Assembly (NCBI RefSeq): GCF_019112545.1
Contig: NW_025064891.1
Coordinates: 6,155 to 19,282 of the forward strand
Reading direction: 5' to 3'
DNA: 13,128 nt
Source of the DNA: Guyanagaster necrorhizus
Taxonomy: Eukaryota > Basidiomycota > Agaricomycetes > Agaricales > Physalacriaceae
A program made the translations under genes and the position numbers. The notes under the pieces were generated by a model that worked only from the letters and a program-made list of their open reading frames with translations, did no database searches and had not been told where the DNA came from. Within the stretch, counting starts at the first letter, position 1. Each line of letters starts with the position of its first letter. Positions 1 to 8,110 of the stretch are shown in pieces.

Positions 1-1296
1 GCCTCCCGAAGATCCTCCACCTCCTGATCCCTCTCATCCTTGAAAATCAGTCGGGCCTTCTTCCAGGCCTCCACCTCGGACTCCGAAAACAGCTCCAAAG
101 GAGACGATATATCATTGGAACCATAGTCATCTTGAAGACCTGCCACAGTACCACGAACATCCGCCACCTCGTCCGCCAACTCATCCACGCAACGCATCAA
201 CTTGCGTATCAATTTTGAAAGTTGGTGGAGACCAGCGGAGACCTCCACACTGCTGATCACCTCACTCGCGGTGACGCCCTTGTTGAATGAACAGGCGGTT
301 TTCTTGACCTTGCAGCAAGAGCAAGTCCGCCCTCGACCAGCGCCTTCGGTTACCAGTCGTGCATAACACCATGCGCCATCTTGACGACAACGCACACAAC
401 TCCCTGAAAACAAAAGCTAAGTTAAGCCATAGAAGAAAATGAAGACACTTACTTTCACCATCCAACAATTCTTCGCCCTCTGCCAGCCCCGCCACTTCCA
501 ACTTCGCCCGCTTTTTGGGGCTAACGATCGCCTCTGTCTCACTGTCATCCACTACACCCCTCAACCTGAACTTGCATTTACATCCCTTCTCCGCCGGAAC
601 CGCTGCCCTTCTCTTCCCCTCCCGCACCCTCTTCCTCCTCTCCAGGGTCTCCTCGGATTCCTCGGACTCATCGTCCCCCTCAGTCCCCTTCGCCTGCTCA
701 TCATCGGACTCCGGAGGCATATGGCGAGTCACCTTCTTGAAGCAAAGACCAGGGCCAGGACCATACCGTTCCGCCAAAACTTGATGCAGCCAAAAATCAG
801 TGGCCTCTGCAGGGGTCATCAGCAATCCATCCTCCATAACCATCCCCTCTGGCTCTACCTCCTCAGCCTCAGCCCTCGCCGCTGCCTCCGTGGCCTCCCT
901 CTCCACGGCCTCCCTCTCCTCAGCTGCCCTCCGAGCCGCCTCTCTCAATGCCTCCTCTGCCTCCTTAGCCCGTCTCTCTGCGGCTTGCCGAACCTCCTCC
1001 CTTTTCCTCTCCAATTCCTCCTTCTGCTCCTTTTTCCGTGCCTTCCGGGCCACACAGTCCGCCCGGACCCTTTCCTCCTGCTCTTGCTCCCTTTGCCATT
1101 CCAAATGACTCTCCACGGCCTCCATGTATTCTTCCTCCACGGCCTCCCATTCTAGACGAAACAATTCCTTGGCCTCTTCAGGGCCATCGGGGGTGGATCC
1201 CCTCACCAGAGGCTCGGAAGTGCATGAGTGATGATACGTGGTGAGCAATGACATAGGTGATGATGGTGGTTTCAGATCAAGATACAAAACTCCCAT
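1..1296 (-). CDS. Spliced Zn2Cys6-cluster / coiled-coil protein, 3' end outside window
   Basis: Probably a nuclear DNA-binding or regulatory protein; the exact role is unknown. Two exons (1296-453 and 403-1) joined across a 49-nt intron give about 415 codons without a stop before the window edge. Order: acidic N-terminus; long Glu/Arg/Ala-rich helix, probable coiled coil, residues about 40-150; Ser/Glu-rich segment; basic patches RRKRVREGKRR and PKKRAK that resemble nuclear localisation signals; then a cysteine cluster at residues 284-319 (bases 398-291) with spacing CX2CX6CX14CX2CX6C, the Gal4-type pattern with a slightly long loop; then a hydrophobic heptad-like helix (about 340-375), where Gal4-type proteins often dimerise. 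I chose the ATG at 1296 because its context is gccATGG; an in-frame ATG at 1254 is the alternative. The gene starts 82 bp from LTR1 and runs antisense to it. The intact frame contrasts with the wrecked neighbours. Product name and cargo status are inference. Confidence 0.7.
404..452 (-). other. 49-nt spliceosomal intron in the Zn2Cys6 gene
   Basis: On the minus strand the intron begins GTAAGT, has a branch-like cttaac and a T-rich tail, and ends TTTTCAG. Its length (3n+1) changes frame. Unspliced, the frame continues to a stop at about 262 with no zinc pattern. Spliced, it gains six regularly spaced cysteines and stays open to the window edge. This gain is the main support for the intron. Confidence 0.85.
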
Positions 1297-1364
1297 GGCC
1301 ACCAACAATCCTCCATGTGGCCCCACCGGCCATCGGGATCAGCGCTCTTGAGGGCAAGAACGCT

Positions 1365-1377
1365 AAGGGGGGGATAC
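1365..1377 (+). promoter_or_regulatory. Polypurine tract of element 1
   Basis: AAGGGGGGGATAC lies directly before the TGTT start of LTR1. This is the position of the plus-strand primer in LTR retrotransposons, and it resembles the tract before LTR-A (7647-7657). It implies that LTR1 is a 3' LTR and that the element body lies to the left, including the antisense gene. Confidence 0.65.
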
Positions 1378-1878
1378 TGTTACGCGTATGCCGCCGGCCT
1401 CTGTGTCACCTCAACCAACCACGAATTCTATCACGCTACCCACCGGACTCCGGCCACTTCCCATTACCTACTAATTTCATTTCACCATTATCATTTCACA
1501 TCTGTATTTCACATTGTAATACCTAGACCCTGAACTCGATAGTGAATATTCACACTGGAACCCAATGGAACCCGACTCGGAATTAGCTACCATTAGTATA
1601 TAAAGCCGTGTATATCACCGTAACTACTCAGTTCGAATATCAACTTGGATAAGCCATCTACACTTCATACTCACTCCTCCCTATCTCATCCGTCAGATTC
1701 CGCTCCGAAGAATACTCCTGTTCACTTCTCTGACAGAACTCTGTTCTGTCCATCCAGATCCTTGGGCTCCGACTCAAGGGTGACGTTGCCAATAGCTTCG
1801 TCAATGCCCACGCACTCTGCCGGACTCCGCGCATGCACTCAAGCCCACTCGATTGGCATGTTCCTAACACGCGCTACA
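1378..1878 (+). repeat. LTR1, probable 3' LTR of element 1
   Basis: A 501-bp segment starts TGTTACGCGT and ends ACGCGCTACA, imperfect inverted ends with TG...CA termini. It is preceded by a polypurine tract and holds a TATA box (1597-1604). I see no similarity to the LTR-A family. Its right end meets DNA that aligns with an internal part of element 3 gag, so 1878/1879 looks like an insertion junction. No second copy lies in the window, so the ends rest on structure only. The open frame crossing it (from about 1645) is the gag frame extended by chance into the LTR. Confidence 0.6.
1597..1604 (+). promoter_or_regulatory. TATA box in LTR1
   Basis: TATATAAA about 220 bp into LTR1, the usual place for the element's promoter at the U3/R border. 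The antisense gene would need a separate minus-strand promoter, in LTR1 or in the short gap at 1297-1377; none is recognisable. Confidence 0.5.
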
Positions 1879-3749
1879 GTCGACTCAGGAGCCCTCCCAT
1901 TGCCCAAACCAGTGACCGTGAAGACGCCGGGCCCAGCACCCAAGCCAATGGAAGGGTCCCCAACGACCCTTCGTCCAGCCGTGCCGTCCATCTACGACCA
2001 GCCCGTCCGTTCCCTCCTCGAGGAAGGGGACAGCGGGGACGAGGGCGACGAGGAGGACAACGACAGTGATGACCTGTATCGACAACGACTGGAACAAGCA
2101 GGGGAGGAAACAGATAAGGAAGCTTTGAAAGAAGAAATAGGGAGAGCAAGGGACAAGGAGTATCAGGAGCTATACGAGCAGGGAAGGAACTTCTTATGGC
2201 AAGACGTGTGCTGGCAAGCAACGTCGTTAGGACTGGAATATCGGTATGCAGAAAATACTGAAAGAAAACATATTTTACAGTATGCTGCAATGGAATACGC
2301 ATGGAAAGAATATGGCCGGCGGCATCCAGAAGACCCGCTCATGCTGATACCCCCGTATCAATCCCCTAACAAGCTAAGGGCACTGGCACTAATGCCGCGC
2401 ACCCCCCCCCTGTACCACCGAAACGAGCAGTTTACACTGCCCCCTCGATCCGAAGTCGGGCCGACTTCAATCCGTCAATCTGGAGTACGGCTTCACGACT
2501 CATCCAAACTAGAAATCGGCCGGCAGGGTGGCCCGTCAAAATTCAAAATCCTTGGACTGGCAGGGGAAGCTGACTCCTTGGTGGACAGCCACCCCCGGAC
2601 CAGGCAGAATCAAGTGGGAAGAATCCCATCCGAGACGACCCCGAGGCGGACCGCCTCGGGTTCACGGTCTGGGATAGAGTCATCGTCCGAGTAGACGACC
2701 CGAAGGATAGCCCAATTGCTGATGACCACTCATTGCACTCTTTCCTGGGACCACCCACGGAATGGAACCAACCACTGTTCGCGGATTGGCCCAATCCAAT
2801 GGGCCCACTCCTACATAATGCCAACATCCTACAATGTCATCCCGATCTCCTCCGAAAACCTCGCCCCTTCAAGGGGGCCTCCGACGACATAGACCGATTT
2901 TTAGTAGACTGCGAATAATATTTCGAAGTCTATGTCGGATACATCAGGACCGATATGAACAAAGTCACATTTGCTACCTCATACCTGGAAGACAAGGCCA
3001 AAACGTGGTGGATCCTGATCGCACCAAATTTCCGATCCACTACTAGGGAACATTACCGATATCCCTCGTGGCTGGTGTTCAAACGAATGCTAAACAATAA
3101 ATTCATTGACCCTGCGGTCCAGGAGGTGCACAAACAAAAAATCAAGGAGTATAAGATGGGGGATAAGGTGGCAACAGACTACTTCGACGAACTGGAATGG
3201 CTCACCAAGCTCGCAGGAATCAGAGAAGACACCGCAAATGATAGAAGGATGGTGGAGGTGCTCAAATGAGGGGTCCTCTCCTCATACCTCATGATGATTT
3301 CAGCCATGGGCATCAAACTATTGATGCCGGTAAGGTATGACGAATAGAAGGGGCGAATCATCGAGATGTACAAGGAGCGACAAAGGCAGAAAGCGGAGGT
3401 GATGACGCTGCAAGAATACTCCAAGAAGCCAGTCCTGCCAACTCTGAACAAGCCGGGGCAAACTGCTGGGAAATCATCGGGATCCGCTCAAACGCCCAGC
3501 TATGGAAGTCAGAAAACAGGAACCGGGACGACGTACACCGGAGCAGGGAAGCCTATGGACATAGACCGCTTGAAGAAGGAAGGGAAATGCTTCACATGCA
3601 GACAGAAGGGATACATGGCCAAGGACTGCCCAAAGAAGAAAAGGACCCGGGAGGACATACGAGCGCAGATAGCCGAACTGTAGAAAGAAGACGAGGAACT
3701 TGAAAAGGAGACCAAGATCGAGGAGGTAAAAGATGGGGCCAATCAGTGA
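1879..3749 (+). pseudogene. gag: gag of element 2 (capsid and nucleocapsid), broken
   Basis: Gag is the structural protein that packages element RNA in cytoplasmic particles. Seen in order: Pro-rich linker, SIYDQP near 1990, acidic stretch, a helical region, a retrotransposon-gag capsid domain at about 2860-3370 (with KTWWIL and EYKMGDKV), and a nucleocapsid zinc knuckle at 3588-3629. The knuckle is CX2CX4YX4C: the usual His is Tyr (3612-3614), as from CAC to TAC. Lesions: frame change within 2574-2694, and stops TAA 2916, TGA 3267, TAG 3345 and TAG 3681. The natural end is probably TGA 3747-3749. The N-terminal part present in element 3 gag is absent here, apparently split off by element 1. 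The first internal Met codon is at 1948. Confidence 0.85.
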
Positions 3750-4189
3750 ATGACTCCACTGTATTGGCCAAAGAACCCAATGGTGTGCCTGTCTCAACTG
3801 CTGAACGGACTTATGATACTTCTGTAGTAACATATACGCATTCGAATATACCAGTCAGCCACGCACACCCGAAAGAGTCAAAAATAAAAACTCAAACACC
3901 TATGGGCCGAACAAGGGCAGAGAGCCCTAAACAGTGGCTCAAGCCATTCGAAACCAAATGGATGTGGAGAGCCATCAAAGAAGCAGTAAATGACAGGGCA
4001 GCAGAAGCCACCCTACAGAGATGAATACATCAGGCCAGGACAGGAAAAGTCACTAAAGATGTCGTAAATGGATTACGAGCAGCGGAGCAGAGCCGAGCCC
4101 TGGAATGGTTGGACGAGCTAAAGGGCCCACCAAAATTCGTCAGACAAACTAAAACCTCTGGGAGGGACCTGACAACCAAAGCTCAAATC

Positions 4190-4545
4190 GAAACCTTAAC
4201 CAACCGAACAACCCATTCGGTCAATGCCCTGATCGACAGTGGCTGTACTGGAAGTTCCATCAATCGGTCCTTCGTCTGCCAGCATAATCTTCCCACCAGA
4301 ACCACTGCTGCTCCTATCCCAGTATACAATGCCGACGGAACAAAAAATCAGGCCGGATCGATCACGGAATTCGTCGAACTTAGGTTAACCATCGGAGATC
4401 ACTCCGAGAGGATTGATCTAGCCATGACAGATCTCGGAACCAAGAAATTATTCTTGGGACACGACTGGTTGATTCGGCATAACCTGCTCATTAACTGGAA
4501 GACTGGGAGGCTCATGTTTGCACGATGTCAGTGCCAAAAAATCCC
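4190..4545 (+). other. Retroviral-type aspartic protease domain of pol
   Basis: LIDSGCTGSSI contains the catalytic Asp of the D-S/T-G motif (GAC 4235-4237). A hydrophobic flap region follows, then LGHDWL before the link to reverse transcriptase. It would cleave Gag-Pol in the particle. Confidence 0.8.
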
Positions 4546-4798
4546 ATATGAGTTACCAGACGAGGATCCGGAAGACCGGTGGGATGAGGAGATGGAGGAT
4601 GGCGAGACCATCCTGGCCGTCAACCTACAAGAGAAGATGCACATCCGGGCAATACATCATGCCAACAATTTAGCAGCCAAGGCTCATGAAGGGAAAGAGG
4701 AAAAGACCTTTGAAGAGATGGTACCAGAGTGGGCACGTGACTATCAGGACCTCTTCGAGAAAGAGAGCTTCGATGAGCTCCCGCTCCCAAAGCCCTGA

Positions 4799-5572
4799 GA
4801 TCATGCTATTGAATTAATCCCAAATGCCAATGTGAACCTCGACTGCAAGACCTACCCCCTTGGCAGTCAGGAACAACTAGAGCTTGATAAGTTCTTAGAC
4901 AAGAACTTATCCTCTGGGCGAATCCAACCATCAAAGTCTCCCATGGCCTCCCTCTTCTTCTTCATAAAAAAGAAAGACGGCAAACTCTGACCTGTATAGG
5001 ATTATCACAAATTAAACGAAATGACGATCAAGAACAGGTACCTGCTACCGCTAATCTCGGAACTAATGGACAAACTTCAGGGAGCCAAGTACTACACTAA
5101 ACTTGACGTCCGATGGGGGTATAATAACGTCAGGATCAAGGAAGAAGATGAGTGGAAAGCCGCATTTAGGACCAACCGAGGGTTGTTCGAACCCACTGTC
5201 ATATTCTTCGGTTTAACCAACTCTCCAGCCACCTTCCAGTGGATGATGAACGATATATTCAAAGACCTCATCGCCACTGGGAAGGTAACCATCTACCTTG
5301 ATGACATCCTCATAATGTCCAAAACTAGGGAAGAGCACTGCGACTTGGTCCGACAAGTACTCGCCCTCATGAGGAAGCATAAGTTATTCCTCAAAGCGGA
5401 GAAATGCGAATTCGAGGTGTTAGAAACCGAATACCTCGGGGTAATCATTAGTGAAGGGAGCATCCGCATGAACCCAATAAAGGTTGTGGGGGTACTAGAA
5501 TGGCCGATCCCCACCAAGAAAAAGGAATTGCAATCTTTTCTTGGTTTCACCAATTTCTATAGGCGATTCATA
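4799..5572 (+). other. Reverse transcriptase domain of pol
   Basis: Starts at the family motif corresponding to (K)PWDHAI, with Trp replaced by TGA at 4796. It includes KKKDGKL, then two stops (4988, 4997) where RPVQDY would be expected. Further on are KLDVRWGYN, FGLTNSPATFQ and the catalytic YLDD (5294-5305), ending near FLGFTNFYRRFI. It copies RNA to cDNA. Confidence 0.92.
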
Positions 5573-6100
5573 TGAGACTACAGCAGAATCGTCCGTCCCA
5601 TGACACAACTCACTGGCAATGCCCCATGGGGCTGGGAAACTCCGCAACAACTCACCTTCGAAGACTTGAAGTGACGAATAGCGGAGGACGTAATACTCGC
5701 CATCCCATCCCAGGAGGGAAAGTTCCGAGTAGAAGCCGACTCCAGTGATGGAGCCATAGGCACTGTACTATCCCAGGAACAAGACGGGAAATGGCGTCCT
5801 GTCGCATTCCTCTCAAAGGCACTTACAATCACTGAAAGGAACTACGAAATCTACGACAAGGAGTTGCTTGCGATAATGCTTACCCTTGAAGAGTGGCGAC
5901 ACTATCTAATTGGAGCAGCAGATATTTTCGAAATCTGGATGGATCACCAAAACCTTAGATATTTCCGTCAGCCTCAGAAGCTGAACCGTCGTCAGGCTCG
6001 ATGGGTCACCGAGCTCGCTCAATACCAATATACACTCCATCACAAAGCTGGGGTCGCTAACAAGAAGGCCGACCTCCTCTCCCGTCGGGCGGATCACGAC
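5573..6100 (+). other. RNase H domain of pol
   Basis: VEADSSDGAIGTVLSQ holds the first catalytic Asp. YDKELLAI supplies the Glu, MDHQNL the next Asp, and KADLLSRR the last Asp. All four acidic residues are kept. Stops at 5573 and 5672 fall in the connection segment. The domain removes the RNA strand after cDNA synthesis. Confidence 0.85.
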
Positions 6101-6299
6101 CAAGGAGGAAATGATAATGACGGGGTCACCATCCTCCATCCCGAACATTTCCGGGCACTGATAATGCCAACGGAAGAGGAAATGCATGAATGCATTAAAA
6201 GCGCGACAAGAGACGCACACCAATGGGATCAGAGGATCGCCGCCTCCCTCAATCATGAGCGAGGAATGACAAAAGAAGACGGAATGATCCACTACGACG

Positions 6300-7160
6300 G
6301 AAGAATTTATGTTCCACGGGTTCAAAGCCTACACAGGAAAATCATTGCAATGTGCCATGACCACACCACCGCAGGACACCCCGGGATCGCAAAAACAAAG
6401 GAACTCATCCTCCGCAACTATTGGTGGCCTAAACTCGGCAATGACATCATATCATACGTCAAGGCCTGCGAAACATGTCAAAGGGGGAAGGCATCCACAC
6501 AGCCGTGGTCAGCCCCCCTACACCCGAATGAAATACCATCCCAGCCGTAGACCCACATCTCCGTAGACATGATCACAGGACTACCGGATTGCAATGGCTA
6601 TGATGCAATTATCGTCATAGTTGACCGATTCTCTAAAACGATCATCCCGATCGCATGCTCGACAGAATTAACTTCGGAAGGCTGGGCGAAAATCCTGTGG
6701 GACGAGGTGTATGCAAAATATGGGATGCCACAAGTGGTCATCTCTGACAGAGGACCGCAATTTGTGTTGAAATTCCTCGATGACTTATACAAATTGCTAC
6801 ATATAAAACAAAATGCATCCACAGCCTATCATCCGCAGACTGATGGACAAACTGAACGGGCAAACCAAGAAGTTGAAAAATACCTTCGACTATTCATCAA
6901 TTACCGACAGGATGATTGGGTTGAATGGCTCGCACTCACGGCCTTTCAACACAACAACAGGGTGCACTCCGCCACAGGGCTGACACCTTTCTTCGTCAAC
7001 CATGGATGACACCCCCATGTTGCCCAAACAAGCTGTCATAAAACAACGACACCTGCATCCACAGACTTCACCGTGACTCTAGAAAAAATCCATACCGAGA
7101 CAAAGATCACATTAGAAAGAACGGCAGCTGCCATGAAAAAACAGTATGACAAACACTGTC
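6300..7160 (+). other. Integrase of pol (HHCC zinc domain and DDE core)
   Basis: The zinc region shows HTTAGH and CETC (HHCC). The core keeps Asp GAC 6566-6568 (SVDMI), Asp 6746-6748 (ISDRGPQF) and Glu 6854-6856 (QTERANQ); the last two are separated by 35 residues, the classic D,D-35-E. Stops at 6548 (expected QPWTHIS) and 7007 interrupt it. Confidence 0.92.
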
Positions 7161-7414
7161 GTCTGGCTCACACCTATCAGACATATGATAAAGTCTGGCT
7201 CGATACCACGAATCTCCACCTCCCTCGACCTAAACGAAAACTCGCTGACAAACGCACCGGTCCTTTCCCTATCCTGGCGAAAATCGGTGACTCTGTGTAC
7301 AAGTTGAAGTTACCACCAGCATGGAAAATACACAACGTATTCAACGAATCCCTCCTAACACCATATATCGCGCCAGCCTTTCCAAATCAGGAACAACCTC
7401 CACCACTGCCTCCA

Positions 7415-7621
7415 GACCTAATTGACAACGAAGAACACTATGAAATCGAACAAGTCTTAAACTATAAACTGCAGAAGGTCAAAGCCCGCAGGGGCGGCAT
7501 GACAACAATGGTCGATTACCTCATCAGCTGGAAAGGATACGGGCCAGAATCAAACCAGTGGATAAATGAAAAATACATGAACACTGACGACGCCATACAC
7601 GACTATGAATTATCCCTTAAT
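7415..7621 (+). other. C-terminal chromodomain of pol
   Basis: HYEIEQVLNYK, then VDYLISWKGYG, then NQWI and a final helix match the chromodomain pattern (aromatic cage positions Tyr, Trp, Trp). Chromodomains guide chromovirus integrase to methylated-histone chromatin, which fits the heterochromatin-like nest here. Confidence 0.88.
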
Positions 7622-7646
7622 TAAGCCATTGGGATGATGGTCTTAA

Positions 7647-7657
7647 GCGGGGGGTAA
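7647..7657 (+). promoter_or_regulatory. Polypurine tract of element 2
   Basis: GCGGGGGGTAA lies immediately before the TGTTATG start of LTR-A and 22 bases after the pol stop; this is the plus-strand primer position. Confidence 0.75.
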
Positions 7658-7722
7658 TGTTATGATTTTCCCTATTTTTCCTTATTTTCCCATTGACATT
7701 CGCCTTCCACTTCTATTTATGC

Positions 7723-7761
7723 TTAGTCAGAAGGGCATAAGACTGTGGGAAAGCTTAGTCA
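7723..7761 (+). promoter_or_regulatory. Paired TTAGTCA motifs in LTR-A U3
   Basis: TTAGTCA at 7723-7729 and 7755-7761, each inside GCTTAGTCAG, 32 bp apart and about 160-190 bp before the TATA-like box. LTR-D and LTR-B each have two copies, LTR-C one good copy plus decayed ones. The sequence resembles fungal Yap/AP-1-like bZIP sites; that reading is inference. Confidence 0.4.
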
Positions 7762-7913
7762 GCACAACTAACGATCCCCAAGTCGTCATGACCACCAAGC
7801 CTAGCAACAACACAATTCCCCTTTTATGTATGGTCTCGGTGCTCAAGGACAATGAGTACCATGGACACAGACAGACATAATAAGTAGTGATATAATTAGG
7901 ACCATCTGTATAG

Positions 7914-7920
7914 TATTTAA
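7914..7920 (+). promoter_or_regulatory. TATA-like box of LTR-A
   Basis: TATTTAA, 34 bases (start to start) before the 13-mer AGCTTCGAGCTAA. LTR-C has TATTTAA (12847-12853) and LTR-B has TATATAA (11241-11235 on minus) at exactly the same 34-base spacing from their 13-mers, which supports a real core promoter. Confidence 0.6.
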
Positions 7921-7947
7921 GACCGATGCTCTTGCTGGTAAGACCCC

Positions 7948-7960
7948 AGCTTCGAGCTAA
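7948..7960 (+). promoter_or_regulatory. Putative mRNA 5'-end / self-primer sequence in LTR-A
   Basis: AGCTTCGAGCTAA sits where transcription should begin. It is the reverse complement, with one mismatch (C to T at a CpG), of the sequence one base after element 3's 5' LTR (11037-11025 on minus). In Tf1/sushi-type elements the mRNA 5' end folds onto the primer-binding site and primes reverse transcription. Confidence 0.55.
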
Positions 7961-8110
7961 AGTTTATACATGCCATTCTACCTCGAGTCAATAACTGACC
8001 TTGTGTCACACCAAATGGGTACATACAAAGTGGACTCAGGTGATTCCTCAAAGTGTGAAGGAACGCCTGTTTATCACGTGTATCTGTCCATGTGACGCTT
8101 GAGCCTAACA

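Larger units (their letters stand above)
3704..7624 (+). pseudogene. pol: pol of element 2, broken by eight stop codons
   Basis: The polyprotein copies element RNA into DNA and inserts it. It lies in the -1 frame relative to gag; the open overlap is 3704-3749, with no canonical X-XXY-YYZ slip site seen. One frame runs to TAA 7622-7624 with no indel, broken only by TGA 4022, TGA 4796, TGA 4988, TAG 4997, TGA 5573, TGA 5672, TAG 6548 and TGA 7007. Family context suggests the originals: CGA Arg (4022, 4988, 5573, 5672, 7007), CAG Gln (4997) and TGG Trp (4796, 6548). All are C:G to T:A transitions. Catalytic residues of every enzyme domain are still visible, so decay is recent compared with element 3. 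Confidence 0.9.
1879..8110 (+). mobile_element. Ty3/gypsy chromovirus (element 2), 5'-truncated in window, inactive
   Basis: Order: gag (5' part missing), pol with protease, reverse transcriptase, RNase H, integrase and chromodomain, polypurine tract, 3' LTR. The integrase-after-RNase H order and the terminal chromodomain place it in the chromovirus branch of Ty3/gypsy. No matching 5' LTR is present; LTR1 on the left belongs to another family. On the right it ends inside element 3 gag. The 5-bp flank at 8111-8115 is gattg; its target-site duplicate should lie left of the window. Twelve in-frame stops make it non-autonomous. Confidence 0.9.
7658..8110 (+). repeat. LTR-A, 3' LTR of element 2 (453 bp)
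   Basis: Starts TGTTATGATT and ends GCCTAACA (short inverted ends TGTTA / TAACA). LTR-B (minus strand, 459 bp) aligns along its whole length including both ends, and LTR-D matches its first 214 bases with 10 transitions and one 1-base indel. It has two TTAGTCA motifs, a TATTTAA box (7914-7920) and the self-primer-like 13-mer (7948-7960). Its right end is also where CpG dinucleotides cease (last at 8096-8097). Confidence 0.88.

Noticed and set aside
439..1155. Plus-strand open frames opposite the Zn2Cys6 gene (439-1155, 515-784, 800-1108)
   Set aside because: Low-complexity Leu/Ser/Pro-rich mirror images of the Glu/Arg/Ala-rich coiled coil; no motif, and the minus strand has a consistent gene with an intron.
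1645..1878. gag beginning at 1645
   Set aside because: The frame opens on TTG inside LTR1, downstream of its TATA box; this stretch belongs to the LTR and has no match in element 3 gag.
2402..2410. C9 run as the cause of the gag frame change
   Set aside because: The same frame continues on both sides of it; the change occurs later, after 2574.
2916..7009. Stop codon reassignment or systematic readthrough
   Set aside because: All three stop codons appear at Arg, Gln and Trp positions, gag and pol still end on TGA and TAA, and the pattern is what transition mutations give.
1378..8110. LTR1 and LTR-A as the LTR pair of one element
   Set aside because: No similarity beyond TGTTA; element 3 shows that the element 2 family uses LTR-A-type LTRs at its 5' end and has a longer gag.
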